A stretch of 40,960 bases of DNA from Rhizoclosmatium globosum (GCA_002104985.1 MCGO01000284.1:1-40960); one strand, 5' to 3'. Positions 20,033 to 32,218 are shown, numbered from the stretch's first letter. Numbers and translations: made by a program. The notes: generated from the letters alone by a model not told the origin.

Positions 20033-21007
20033 ATGTATTCAAGCAACAGCCCAGGAAACAACCAAAGGATTGGAACATACGGAAATTCACAGCATCCTGC
20101 TCCAAATCAACAAGGAGGATACTATGTTCCCCCAGGCCCTTACCGAGAGCCTCCACATCCACCACCAGACCTTCTTGTGCCAAACCAACCACAACCATAT
20201 AACGGGCGATACCAAGAGCCAGCAGGACCACCTCCAGGCTTCATCAATCCCCCACCAACTAGCAGCCCCTTCAACCAACAACCACAACTACCACCTCCAA
20301 CCATATCCTACACTGACCAACCACCAGCCTACTCAGCCCTCCCTTTCCCTGACATTGACTTCTCAATCGACAAAGTAGAGCCAATGCTCCTTCTCGACAC
20401 AACAGCCTCAATGCACCTCCCCGCCTCCGATTCCCCATCCTCCCAATCCCAATCCCAACAACTCACACGAATCCAACTCGTCCAAAAGTCAATCGGAATC
20501 CTCGTTGAGAAACTCTCCACAGTCGATTCCCAGGCTGAATTCGAGCAAGACAGCGATGGCGAAGGCGGGGGTCTGAGAACTGTAACCTTCTCTGGTGGAA
20601 GCGCGCTTGACTTGGGAGACCTAAATCCTCAAAACCTTGGTGATAAGTTTGCGCAAATCAATTGGGAAGGGTCGACGCTGATTGTCCCGGGATTCACGAA
20701 ACTTCTGGACGTGTACAATGAGGAGTTTGGGGACTTTGGTCCATCGAGTAGGCCAAAAATGGTTGCACTTGTTATCACGGATGGAGAAGCGCAGGATATT
20801 AATGACTTGGCGGTCATGATTCTTACGATGGATTTCACGAACGTGTACCTCGTGTTTGCATTGATTGGATTTGGAAAAGATTACGAGAATGCAAGAGTGA
20901 GGTTAGCTGAACTGTGTAAGTTGAATGACCATATTCGGTTATTTGAGATGAAGCAGGAAACGCAGGCCCTGGAAATTGCGAATGCCTGCTTGTCCATGGT
21001 TCGTTGA
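20033..21007 (+). CDS. Pro-rich vWA-domain protein
   Basis: A single exon encodes 324 residues from the ATG at 20033. The frame is open from 19955, but the upstream part looks like leader. Residues 1-105 are Pro/Gln/Asn/Tyr-rich with PP.Y-type motifs. The rest is a von Willebrand A domain with a metal-site signature: MLLLDTTASM (DxTxS), the GSTLIVPGF Thr, and VITDGEAQD (Asp). It ends IANACLSMV. Similar Pro-rich plus vWA proteins are common in fungi and protists. The binding partner is unknown, and no membrane segment or signal peptide is seen. It follows the LRR-SAM gene in the same direction. Confidence 0.85.
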   Translation: MYSSNSPGNNQRIGTYGNSQHPAPNQQGGYYVPPGPYREPPHPPPDLLVPNQPQPYNGRYQEPAGPPPGFINPPPTSSPFNQQPQLPPPTISYTDQPPAYSALPFPDIDFSIDKVEPMLLLDTTASMHLPASDSPSSQSQSQQLTRIQLVQKSIGILVEKLSTVDSQAEFEQDSDGEGGGLRTVTFSGGSALDLGDLNPQNLGDKFAQINWEGSTLIVPGFTKLLDVYNEEFGDFGPSSRPKMVALVITDGEAQDINDLAVMILTMDFTNVYLVFALIGFGKDYENARVRLAELCKLNDHIRLFEMKQETQALEIANACLSMVR

Positions 21008-21186
21008 TAAATACTGCAGTGCAGTGTTATCATATCCACTAGTTCTTCCAAGTCATTCGATACAATAAATACTTCATAAAGTGATCAGATTGCCTTTAAA
21101 TTTCAAATCAAACCAATTCTTCAAAGTTCTTCCAAAAAACTTACTCCAAAGCGCGTGATATCCAGACGACCAACGAAACCTACAAC

Positions 21187-22357
21187 ATGAACATGACAGC
21201 CCATATTATATCCGTTGAAGCTCTTCAGCCACTTTCAGGCAGCGGCTGTGATACAGTCAGAGGATCCTTCTGTTGTGGCAATGCAACCGATGTGGAAGTT
21301 CAAGGCTGCTCAACCACCGTCGATCAAAGCACAGCTGATCGCTCTTCCCTTCATTGCAACGTGGAGAAAGATATCCACCTCTTGAACGAGCAATCCGATG
21401 CCAACTTAAACAGTTATGTGCGTAGATGATAACCATCGAACGGACTTCAACATCATCACTTTTCTGACTCAATCTATGCCATAGTCCAGTCCCGGAATAC
21501 CTTCTTTATATCTTAAACCCGAATCTGAATCGGATCCGAACAAACTCATCATCACCACTCTCCTCTTGGAATTCACACAGTCAACCTCACTTCCCAAGTA
21601 CATAACCATTCACGAAGCAACCCGCTTCCTCGAAAAAATAGTGTCGACAGTACTAGATTCCCCGCAAGACATGATCGCATTCTTTCTGTTCCATTTCAAC
21701 TTTAAACTTGGTAACCACCACTCTCCTTTCAAACCATCACTGACAGATCTTATAATGCCATAACTCATAGATAAAACACGAACATCAAACATAACGTCTT
21801 CAGAACCCCTCCTGTCATTCCTTCGTCACAAGAAGTACAGTGCACCCCACTCGGTCGTCATCCAAACCCGTGAAGCATTCGCAAGACTTTCTGGATGTAT
21901 AGACAGTTTCCTCTATGCTTCAGATATGCAGGAATACAAGCGCTTCGAGTTCAGTCGCCAATTCTTGAACCATGCGTTTGGGTCGCGTCCACTTGTACGT
22001 ATTCATCCACTCGAATATTCGCAAACTAACTTATTTTCATCAAAGTATTATTCTGATTTTAGTCTCCTTGTTTACTCGCTTGAATACCCGACTTCTCCAT
22101 CATCCATCAAAAACATATTCCGACTGATTGCAAAAGATAGGGATTGGATAGACGTTGAGACGCTGCAGTACTTGGTTGAGGTATTTCACAGTCGACCTTT
22201 TATTCGATCAATAATTATAGCATTCACTTTTAAGCCGCTTTGTGACTGGCACACCCCAAAATACGACCCTGTCTGCGAAATCTTGGACATGATCAACCCT
22301 CAAGAACGATCTCGCGTTGTATTAAAAGGTTTGAAGAACACAAAGAGCCTAAAGTGA
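21187..22357 (+). CDS. Unrecognised protein, four exons
   Basis: Exons 21187-21417, 21485-21710, 21771-21994 and 22046-22357 join in phase to give 330 residues. The introns are 67, 60 and 51 bp. I recognise no family. The N-terminus is Cys-rich (CDTVRG, CCGN, QGCSTT). The middle is helical and hydrophobic (EATRFLEKIVSTVL, MIAFFLFHFNFKL). The C-terminus resembles generic helical repeats. The last intron is a multiple of three and lacks stops, so an unspliced form would stay in frame with 17 extra residues. No targeting signal is evident. It converges with the lectin gene about 200 bp downstream. Confidence 0.6.
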
Positions 22358-22559
22358 ATCTAATCTGAGCAACAGATCTTCTCGTTACCACTCTTGCTGG
22401 TCAAATTGTTGAAATATTGACAGGAACCACGACTAGCATTTCGAATGCATTCTCAACCACAGATTAAACTCTTCATTCCCATACTTTAGCGTCAATGAAC
22501 AAAACTTTACACATTGTTTCATTTGCCATTTATATATTTTTTATTTGAAACGAAGACGG

Positions 22560-24749
22560 TCATAATAAATTAAACTCCTTAGCAAAGTCATACTCCTCTT
22601 TTCCAAACTCAACGTCAGCATCAAGTTTAGCCTGTACATTTTTAATCATTGCTGCTTTCTCGGAATCTGACATGTTTAGTGAAAGAACTTCAAATGCATG
22701 AACCTCGTGAATTTGGTAGAGGTATCCTGTGGCCGCAGTTACGCCAATAAACCACACATTATTCTCGCTTCCAGTTTTCAAAATTTGACGGATATTAACG
22801 TTTCCTTTCACAGCTTGGTTATAGCTTCCTGACTGTTTGTCATAGAGTAAAACCTCCACTGTGCTGTCAATCAGTCCCCACACCACCTGGACAGAAATTT
22901 CGCCATCTGTAAGCGATGGAATTGATGTGCTACAGCCCTTTGAAAACTTGTGCTCGGAACTATTTGGAGCTCTTCCGCCACTTGTTTGTATGGAGATGTG
23001 ATTATCATTTGGATCGCCTTTTGCATCATTTTTATACATGTCAAATTCCACTGCGATACTTGACGGAATTCCATGATATCCGAGACCACTACCATTCGCT
23101 CCAATAGCATTTTTACCAGCAATGTGAAGCACAATTGCTAGTCCATCTCCCCCTTTTCCATTCGCAGAATACACCAAATTTGTAATGATTTTTGAGGTTT
23201 GATTTGATGGCTTCGAGATTTGATACCAGAATGCGCCTTGTACGTAGCTTCTGGATTGCGTGAGTTGGATACTTGATTCCAGATTCCGGGCACTGCCGAG
23301 AAGTACAGGAGTAGTTACCTTGTTGTTGAGCGAATGCAATGTTACAGGTTTGGGCTTTTCGCTGATTACTGACTTCTTCAAAGTAACGGATTTAATCAGG
23401 CCATAAACCAATTTTAGATTCGAAATCCAAGAGGTTAGAGTTCCATCGAAATTGAATAGCCAGAATGGTAGTTCAAAGCCAAATATAAAGCACAGAATAG
23501 TTGCTGCTAATTTCCCATACGATGAGGAGAATAACAAAAGCCTCTCCCTCATAAAGTCTGAGAAAACTGGTACTAGAACGTCTCCTTTCACATAAGAGAG
23601 TACAAAGTAGTACATGAACAGGAAGCGAACAAATTTGAACACTAATCCCTCTTGTAACTCGAGAACGGGTTTTGAAGTAGATGTGGATGAACTCTTGAGC
23701 ATAAACAGTGTTACGAGGAAACACAGTGCAAAAACTTCCAAAGCATTTGTGAAACTCCAGTATTCCAGTAGCATTGCAGAGAGCAAAATTGGTACAAAGA
23801 CTGAAAAAGCATAGTGAGCAAGCTGAACCCAAAATGCCCTTGTTTCCAATGATCTCGAATAAAAGGCAGAAAATATTGGAACGAACGGGAGCCAAATATA
23901 TAGCATAATGAGGCTCTTGGGTCCTGAAGCTCCAGAATACAACCACGCCGTCAATTCATGATAGGCAATGACCTGCAAAAATAACGCAATATCCGTATTG
24001 AGCAAAACTCCCACAACTGTACCAGGTGCAACAGATGGCGCTTGAAGGCTTGAATGTACCAAAGTGTGCTGATCCACAGTCGCTTGAATCAACTTGTTTG
24101 AAGTCAGGTCACTCTGGAGTAACTGGGGATACACAATAGTTCCAATATAGTTTGAAGAATACCCAACCAAAGCCGCCGAAGAGTAAAGACTGATATGTAT
24201 CAAAGGCTCCAACATGACCACAGGATTGTAGGCATACCCAAGCGCTGTCATTCCTCCCAATATTCCACCTCCAATGTACATCCCCATCGAAGCGAATCCA
24301 TTCTCAAAGTGTTTGGCTGCATTTTCCGTACTAAATTATAAATCAGTAAACTTAAAACTGACTTCACCGAACGTTCAGTCACCTGATAGCGAAACGGAGA
24401 ACACCTTGACCAACATGCATGCCAGCATGATCAATCCCATTCCCGATACTCGATAGCCCATTCCCAACTTCAATGAGACCCCCCTTAAAGTCTCTCCCAA
24501 CGGAGATCAATCCTCGTTCCAACGAAAGCCCAGCCGCTTCAACAGCTTTGCATGAGCAGATCCAGCAGATCGAATCGCGTCTCCCACAGATTCCATGCCT
24601 TTTCGGTGATCGTTTCCAGCAGACTTGATACCTCTTTCATGTGCCTCGCCGGCGTCTTTCATTCCTTTACCAGCGGACTCGCCTGCACTTGAAAGACCTT
24701 TCCCAATGAGATGGCCTCCAATTATGCTGCCGATAAGTCCAAAAACCAT
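22560..24749 (-). CDS. Multipass membrane protein with C-terminal L-type lectin domain
   Basis: Exon 1 is 24749-24383 and exon 2 is 24330-22560, with an intron of 52 bp. The N-terminus is a Gly/Ala/Ser/His amphipathic repeat (SAG..H..G..S.G). About seven hydrophobic segments follow (for example SLIMLYIWLPFVPIFSAFY, ALEVFALCFLVTLFML, AATILCFIFGFELPFWLF). The last ~230 residues are a legume/L-type lectin domain: GGDGLAIVLH, SGLGYHGIPSSIAVEFD, then DPNDNHISIQT with the expected metal-binding residues. Exon 1 changes frame once near 24545 (HAK to VEAAGLSLERG). One extra G would fix it and also gives the right phase at the intron. A carbohydrate-binding surface or endomembrane role is inferred. 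Confidence 0.8.
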
Positions 24750-25011
24750 GGTTTTTGTTGTTGTTTTTTTTTGCTAGATTTGTTTCAATGGTACAGGTGG
24801 TTGACCAATTTATACTTCTGTTTAAGAGGTTCAAGGATGGTTCAAGGACAAAATGTTGGAGAGCGAAACCAAACGAAAGTACAGAAATGAAACCAGCTTA
24901 CACTCAAAGAAAGTAAAAAATAATAACTTGTTATGTATACACACACATTACACAAAAACACACACACAAAAACACACATACACTTACGCAACCACCACGC
25001 ACACTCTCCCT
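24750..25011. other. Spacer with CA-rich microsatellite
   Basis: A stretch of ACACACA words interrupted by AAAA (about 24937-24990) lies between the start of the lectin gene and the 3' end of the second LRR-SAM gene. No coding frame is supported. Confidence 0.6.
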
Positions 25012-27939
25012 TCACTCCTCCTCCGAACTGACTCCAGCCTCTAAATCCCAACTCCCACCTTCCCCCCAAACCTCTTCATACCCCGGCGGCACAAGCCCAT
25101 TCGCAACCGCCAAAACCCCCGCCATCCTCCCGGCAAGAACAACACGAACACCCGCATCCCAAACCCCAAGCGCACTCTCCAAATCCTGTTCCCCCAGCCT
25201 GAAAAACTGTCCACCCGTCATACCAAGCTCCAAGATGCTTTTACATACGTCGGAGCTTGCACCGTTGACTTGACACCAGAAGGCGACTTCAGTGGGGCTC
25301 CAGCGGTTTGGGTTGTCGGGGAGGTCGTAGAGGGTGTTGAGGCGGGAAGGTTGGTTGCTGTTTCGGTTTCGTTGGGAGGCAACGTGGTCAGAGGGGTGTA
25401 AGACGTCTGGTGGGAATTCAGAGTATTCAGGGACGATTTGGTAGGGTGGAGTTCCGGAATATTGTGGTTTCAGGACAATTCTGATCAATTTGGATTAGCT
25501 CTTTGTTGTTATAGCGTTGGGGAACTCACTTTTTGAATCCCAATTGAATACCGACTTTTAATCCGAAAGGAATCTTGTCTTTACTCGGTGGGACAAAGTA
25601 ATTGTTATCGAGCCTCAGAATCTGGATATTTTTGATTCCCATCAGAGAAGCGGGTATCTCGCCGTGAAATTGATTTCGGTTCAGCAACAGGTATTCTAAC
25701 GACTTGAGTCCAGTAAATAGAGCACCAGAAAGCTCTCCGACAAGTCTGTTGCTGTTCAAAAACAAGAACTTGAGACTTTTCAGTTGCCCTAAGCGTTCTG
25801 GAATCTCTCCAACGAATCGATTGTGTTGTAATTGTCTATAGGTGTATAAGAATACGATCGGAAGAGAATGAAGAGACGAGAAGACTCACAATAACTCCAA
25901 CCGACTTAAATCACCCAAACCAGGAGGCAACTTGCCTTCCATTCGATTGTGTCCCAAATATCTTGAAGTACAGATATCAGTTTCAAACGCATAACAAATC
26001 AAAATCAAATTAAAGACACTCACAGCTGCTGAAGATTCTTCAACTCCCCAATATCATCCGGAATATGACCCGTAATCGTATTATTATTCAGCCTCAGGAT
26101 ATTTAAATTCCTCAACCCTTGACAAAACCCAATCGGCAGTGGCGCACTGATTTGGTTATCATGCAGGTCAAGAACTTCCAACCCATTCAATTCACATATT
26201 GAGTCCGGGATAGGACCACTTATTAAGTTCCCGCTGAGACTCAGTTCTCTCAGACTCTTCAAGTTTCCAATTGCCAATGGAAGGCTCCCGTATAGTCTAT
26301 GATTATTTAATTGCCTATTTTGTGTCCCTGGGTTAAGCCAAATTCTCACGCCTTTAAAAAACAAAACTTACAGTAAAGCCAACCCCTTCAACTCGGCAAC
26401 TCTAGCACTCAACAAACAATTCAACCGAATATTCTGCATCCCTTCCGCCCAGTTCAGAATCAACTGCCTACACATTCCATCTTTCGTATATACAACTCCC
26501 ATCGCCGTCGCACCAAGGACATAACTCGACGACGGAACGTCCCAGCCAGGGAAACACTTGACAAGGACTTGGTAATCCGTCTCGATAATAGAGTTACTGT
26601 CGTCTTCAAACACTTTGTTGAGTGGTGGACGTGGGTGTGGAGAGTTTGTAGATCGAGGGCCTTAGTTTTGTTGTTAGTATGCTGATATGTTTGGTGACCC
26701 ATTCCGATCAGTAACAGAAGTTCTTCATTGCTCGTTTCTTTTACGGCGGACCGTTCGCTCTACTCACAGTTTCATTTCCTTGTTCGCTATGTTCACATAT
26801 CGCTTCATTAAAAATCGTTCGCTCCGCTCACACCTTCTTTTTAATCCCTTGAGCCCAACACTTTTTCCCATGTTCACTATACGCTCATGCTTTCTTTTCC
26901 TAGTTCACCGTGCGCTCACAAATCGCTACACCAATAATCTTCACCAGGCTCACAAATTCCACAGAAAACTCACCAAGTGGAAGAGAATGCGCCCGATACG
27001 GCGGAGGAGAAGCATTTGAACCCAAAGAATTCGAGTATAAATGAGAAGGCAGGGCAGGAACGGCAGGAGGTGGTGGAGAATCTGAATACGTAATTGGAAG
27101 AGAGATGGCGGAGTCAGAGTGCGTTGGAGGAACGGCGATAGTGTTTCTGTGTAGAGATAGAAAGGTTAATTAGATTGTGTGTTAATGAAGGGATTCAATG
27201 GATAGAGAGTCTTGACTGAACCAAGTTGATTGCTTTGCTCATGACACATGATCTTGAGTATGGATCCACTTTTCTTTGACCAATCCTTCGTACAATCAAG
27301 ATCGAGGAGAACAAGAGTGCCATCGCAAACACATTGGAGAGGCCCTTCAACGAAATCTCCATTTGACGCCGCCACACACACACACACACACACACGCCTC
27401 CAACCAGTGTCCCACCACCGATTCTCCGGGTTCAAAGTGTCACCGAAAGTAATAAAAGAAGAGAGATTGGCAGGGAAAGAGAAAGAGAGCAAGTTGATAT
27501 AAGGGATGCTACTTAAAACACACCTTTTGTTCCTTCCAAACTGAGCCCAGACAGAGCCAGTTGCCGCCGACAACGACTTTGACACATTAAGTCTGTGTCC
27601 TGAAGCAGCCTCTGCGACTGCCACCGAAGAGGAAGGGTTAGGGTTACCAGCACCACCACTACCACTGCCACCACTACTGCTTCCTGCAAAGTCAAGTGAT
27701 GTTGCAAGGCGGGACAAGTTGTGATTCGGATTCAGAGAAAGTGTTGAATTCGAATCAGGAACAAGATCAATTGTGGGTACGGGCGATGAGGCAAGAAGCG
27801 ACCCGCTTTCAGCATCTTCTTCTGTTCTTCTTCGGTGGTGGTGGTGGGTGAAGGAGGACGAGAGTGACTCGGTGGATGCTGTTACTCGGATCGATGGAAC
27901 TGGTATCGGTATCGGTATTGGTGTACTCGATGTGGCCAT
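25012..27939 (-). CDS. Second LRR-SAM protein, with long N-terminal introns
   Basis: Seven exons: 27939-27524, 27146-26974, 26660-26372, 26314-26024, 25961-25890, 25835-25530 and 25480-25012. They total 671 residues. A Ser/Pro/His-rich N-terminus (with SPPPYRAHSLPLG) leads to an LRR cap containing CFPGWDVPSS. About nine LRRs follow (LSGNLISGPIPDSI, LNRNQFHGEIPASL), then the SAM-like domain WSPTEVAFWC to VRVVLAGRMAGVL. The layout matches the gene at 17952-19945, and introns again cut the same Leu codon in phase 2. Here exons 26314-26024 and 25835-25530 each fuse several repeats. The first two introns are 377 and 313 bp, far longer than usual. The second contains the TTCGCTCCGCTCAC element. Confidence 0.87.
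26680..26935. repeat. Intron-resident TTCGCTCCGCTCAC-type repeat, copy 1
   Basis: Inside the 313-bp intron of the second LRR-SAM gene, variants of TTCGCT(C/A)(C/T)(G/A)CTCAC recur about six times, separated by T-rich sequence (near 26750, 26782, 26800, 26817, 26874 and 26908). The exact word TCGTTCGCTCCGCTCAC is also found at about 39616 in the long intron of PEX7. Confidence 0.6.
27376..27397. repeat. (CA)n microsatellite in an intron
   Basis: About eleven CA dinucleotides lie within the 377-bp first intron of the second LRR-SAM gene. Confidence 0.9.
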
Positions 27940-28035
27940 TTGGATTGGTTGGATTCAAATATGAATATCTGAGAAAGAGATGTGAAACAAATCCAATTGA
28001 TTTCTTTGTTAACTCTGAATTAATCTACCTTAAAC

Positions 28036-28758
28036 ATGACCTACTTGGATGCTGCTTCAGTCCCTCTCACTCTGTCTCAAAAGTGCAGAGTCGCTCCTCC
28101 TATTAGGGTACAGTACATACTTGTCATTACTCAATTGATACCTTCCAAGTTCCAACACTAACCCAACTCAGACCATCGCCCAACTACCACACACATACAC
28201 ACTCGTACCTTCGAACATCGCCTCTCTCGTACGCCTCCCTCTTCCCCCTTCAACTAGTACTAGTCGATAAACAAACAAACAAACAAACAAACAATCCAAC
28301 CAGATCTCATTCGACTTTGCCCTTGAATCAACCGCCCTCGCCGACGCCGCGTCTCTCTCGTCAAATGCCCAACAACGCGCATCTCGCTTTTCTGCCCTTG
28401 CCGAATCACGCATTCGCCGCAAACAGGACGAATTGAATGCAAAGGCTCCTGGTTACACCCCGGATAACTTGTTGGTGCCTCTTTCCTCCACTGTAACTGG
28501 TAAGCAACCAAGTTTACAAGTGCGCATGGCAAACATCAAAAACAAAAATGAGTCTTAGCGAAGCGAAGGACCCAGATTGGAGGGTGAGACAGAATTGGTG
28601 AATGAGCCAGAATATCAATTTCCATCATATACTACCAGATATACTACCTTGAAAATATGATTCTTGATTTAATCTATACCTTCACCAAAGCAGCTACGAC
28701 GGCGGATGCTCTTGCCTCTCTTAGCCTATCTTCAACTTCCAATACCCACGACTCTTAA
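28036..28758 (+). CDS. Small unrecognised protein, three exons (tentative)
   Basis: Exon 2 (28304-28499) reads clearly as protein: FDFALESTALADAAS, then ALAESRIRRKQDELNAKAPG and LLVPLSSTVT. It is followed by GTAAGC. Exon 3 (28691-28758) completes it (ADALASLSLSSTSNTHDS-stop). A first exon of 72 bp from the ATG at 28036 keeps phase if the donor is AGG/GTACAG, but it is the weak part of the model. The total is about 111 residues. Both introns are near 195 bp, and the first contains an (ACAA)n run at 28270-28292. The acceptor of exon 3 could also be three bases later. No family is recognised. It is divergent from the second LRR-SAM gene. Confidence 0.42.
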
Positions 28759-29058
28759 TATTCGGGTTAACTGCATTTAATTATTTCACAAATGAAAAGT
28801 TTTTCAAGCAATGAACGAGACTTTTCCGTTTTAAGTCCATCTATAATTACAACAACGTTGCATGTACTATTTTCATTCAAAGCCCAATTATTTTATAATT
28901 CATTATCTCCTCTTTGTCTTCCTTCGAAACAAATTAAAGTAATTCAGTCACAACGAAGTCGCGTTCTTGAAAGCACCGTATTTCCTTTTCATTAATGTCC
29001 ATTTCAAACTTGATAAATACAGTCAACTCTTTCCAACAAAAGTCGACTCGAAGCAAGA
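28759..29058. promoter_or_regulatory. Upstream region of TBCK
   Basis: AT-rich sequence with no gene of its own. An out-of-frame ATG at 28995 opens about 66 codons ahead of and overlapping the TBCK start at 29059. It could act as an upstream open frame if transcription starts that early. Confidence 0.35.
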
Positions 29059-31931
29059 ATGAGCACTCTTCTTGGCATCAACCACTTTTGGCCAACAACC
29101 GAAACGCGCAACAACCACCGATCCGCCTCAGCAATAATCGCACGCTACCACAACATCAAACAGCTTTCGCATCCGAATCTGTGCCATGTCTTTGATGTTT
29201 CACAGAGCCATTCTGTTGGTTAGTTAGTCCCTTGACTTGACACCTTAAACCATGGTTCAATGGTTCAATGCCAGTGAGATGCAGCCAGTGAGAGACAAAA
29301 CACAGCAACGAACTAGGACACTCTGCCCTCAATGAAAGAAGAGCCTTAACCCCAACCACCCCTTCACACAACAATACAGGCTTCATGTACTCTGTCTCAT
29401 CGCACTATCCAACCTCACTCGCCTCTTTTCTTGCTTCTCTCCCAAACACTCGTCTCGATGACTTTGATTTGGCTACGCGATTCGCACTTCAACTCACACA
29501 CGCCCTAAATCACCTCGCCGAAAACAATGTATACCATCTGAATTTAAGTCTCAAGAACATTCTTATTGGTAAATGCCTCATTGGCCTTCTTCTTTGTTCC
29601 CAGAACTCACAAAGATACACAGACGAGAATGCAATCAAGCTGTCAAATTACCATTTGAATTACATAACAGATGGTGGATGTCTTGGGAATGTGTCGATTG
29701 GATATCCAGAAATGCTCGCACCTGAAGTAATGTGTTTGGGTGACCCAACTGTGTTGAAATATGTGGAAAAGGTTTCTATTCCGAACCCATTGCTTTTCCC
29801 CTTAATTAAATGTAACGAATAGGCGGACGTTTGGACTCTCGGACTTATCCTGGTTGATATTCTTCTTGGCTTGAATCACAGGTTTCCAGCAAACACACCG
29901 CTCTCCGACGTTCTTTCGACAGATTACAAATGGCTCGATACTCTTCAACAAGACCTCGCGTCCATAAATACACCTGACTTCCTGATTGAATTTATACAAT
30001 TGTGCCTAACGCCGTCCCTGATTTCACGTCCAACTTTTGAAACTCTACTGAATCATCCCCTCTTCTCAAACATTCCACAACCACTACCACTTTCGTTAAA
30101 TTCTTCTTCGATAACTCTTCAAGACCAATACAACCTGCACAAACTCACAAACCCAACCTTTATTGAAGTCCATCTTCAAAAACACGGAGTAACCTCAATT
30201 CCCTCCATCGAACGTCTCCCACTCTACGTCTCCGTCACTTCCACGCAGGCAAACTTTGATTCAGATGGTCCAAATACAACAGGAATATACCGCGACGAAA
30301 TCCACACCTACATCCTCACCCTCTTTGACCCAACTGAAATTAATATCCCTTCTTTCACATCAACATTCAAAGGATTTTCAGAGCCGTGGTCCGTATATAT
30401 CAAATCGTTACCTACATCTTCAAAGACCAAAGCGAAACCTCGGAAACCTCTCACACTCAAGGAAAAGAACGCCGTATACCAATGTTACCGCCTCCTCACC
30501 TTAAAACAAGTCATCGCCGAATACCCACTATCCAAAACAGAATTATTGCGTGAAGCAGCCATCGACATCCCCCCTGTGAGTCCTAAAATAGAAACCCTGC
30601 CTATCCCACACTCACACTCTTTCCCCATCACAGCTCCTCCGCGCCGAAACATGGTCCTGCCTCCTCTCCATTGACCCAAACGCTCCAACACCAGAATACG
30701 ACCTCCTCGACAAATCACTCCCAACACAATCAGACCACCAACTCTCCCTCGACATCCCCCGCTGCCACCAATACAACACACTCCTCTCCTCACCAGACTC
30801 ACACGCCGCTCAAACACGTATCCTAAAGGCCTGGATCCATACCGAATCCCCGCTCAAGAATGTATACTGGCAAGGCCTCGACGCGCTCCTGGCCCCGTTC
30901 CTCGCGCTAAACTATCCAAACGAAGGACGCGCGTACGTGTGTTTCAAGGTGTTTGTGGGTAAGTATTTTGACGGGTTGTTTAGGGAGGATAATAGTGTGG
31001 CGTTGAGGAAATGTTTGAAACGGATTGAGTATTTGGTGGCGATGCATGATCCTGTGGTTGCGAGTCATTTGTATAACCTTGGGATCTCTCCGGATATGTA
31101 TGCGATTCCGTGGGTGATGACCATGTTTGCTCGTGAGTGCTTCCTCTTTTTTTTGGTTGTTGGAAGGAACCAGTTGTTTAAATAGTTGATATTTAGAGGT
31201 GTTGCAGTTGGATCGCATTTACCATCTTTGGGATACACTTCTTCAGGCACCTCCAACATTCCCACCGTTCCTCGTTGTTTCCCTCTTGATTCAACTTCGA
31301 GAATCTCTTCTCCAAAAAGATTTCAGTGCCGTGAGTGTCTCTTCCTTTCATTTCATGAAAAATTAAAAGCGATAAAAACAGTGTCTCCTCCAACTCAGTG
31401 AACTTCCACCAATCGATATTGAGAGCCTGATCTTCACAGCTACAGAAATGTGGCGCCAAACACCACCTTCCATATACACGCTCACGCCTCAAACGCCTCT
31501 AATTCCACAAATCTCGCTCCCTGACCTCACGTCTATAATCAAAGACTCACTGATAATCGACTTCCGCGACGCAGACAGGTATCTTCTCCTTCCTTTTCTA
31601 TAACCAAACTTAACTGTATTAACGTCAAAACTTACCTCACAGTTTCTCGAACCACCATATCCAAGGCTCAATAAGCTACTCCTCCGCACTCCTCGAAATC
31701 ATAAAACACAAGTCAAAAGCAGCGACAGCCGTTGTGTGTATCTACTCTGAAGTGCCGACAACAGCAGACGAAGCAGCGTCCGCGTTTGAATTAGTTGTTC
31801 AAGGTGGAATCTCCCACGTTTGTATTCTTGCATCAGACTTTTCGAGGATGCCGTCAGCGGTGTCAATGTGTTGTTGCGGGGCTGTACCGCAGTGTACAAC
31901 TGATTTGTTGCGGGAGTTAGGATTACATTAA
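29059..31931 (+). CDS. TBCK: TBCK-type protein: pseudokinase, TBC and rhodanese domains
   Basis: Eight exons: 29059-29218, 29380-29568, 29623-29771, 29823-30575, 30634-31132, 31197-31330, 31382-31578 and 31643-31931. They total 789 residues, in phase throughout. The kinase-like part (about residues 1-260) keeps ALNHLAENNVYHLNLSLKN, LAPEVM and ADVWTLGLIL. It has HLN for HRD and SNY for DFG, so it is a pseudokinase as in animal TBCK. The TBC Rab-GAP domain starts about residue 418 (LLRAETWSCLL, DIPRCHQYNTLLSS with the Arg finger, VYWQGLDALLAPFL with the Gln, RIYHLWDTLL). A rhodanese-like domain closes it (DSLIIDFRDADSFSNHHIQG). TBCK is part of a membrane-trafficking complex (FERRY) on endosomes in animals; the role here is inferred. 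The 54-bp intron 29569-29622 has no stop and is a multiple of three. Confidence 0.93.
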
Positions 31932-32218
31932 AAGTATTTGATTATAAATAAGCCAATCTTGTTACTAGAATTAAACTTGAGATAATTGTCAAATTTTGTA
32001 ATTGCAAGTGCAGTTGGAATTCAAGCACCAGCGATTGGATTTCTTGAGTGCCTCCTCTTTGTTCCCATTCTGGTTGATGTACTTTGTTAAAGTCTTGTTT
32101 TTGGAATTTGCACAGGGTAAATCTAATATCGTTTTTGTAAGTTATTTCACGATAAGCACAATAAAAGGAGGCGAAAATTTTCAACAATAGACTGTTCATC
32201 TTCTCCTTCACTTCTCAA
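31932..32218. promoter_or_regulatory. Intergenic region upstream of glycosyltransferase copy 1
   Basis: A TATA-like CAATAAAAGG lies about 55 bases before the ATG at 32219. Nothing else is seen. Confidence 0.35.

Noticed and set aside
24853..25069. Short frames over the CA-rich spacer
   Set aside because: They are low-complexity HTHTQKHT-type sequence from the microsatellite.
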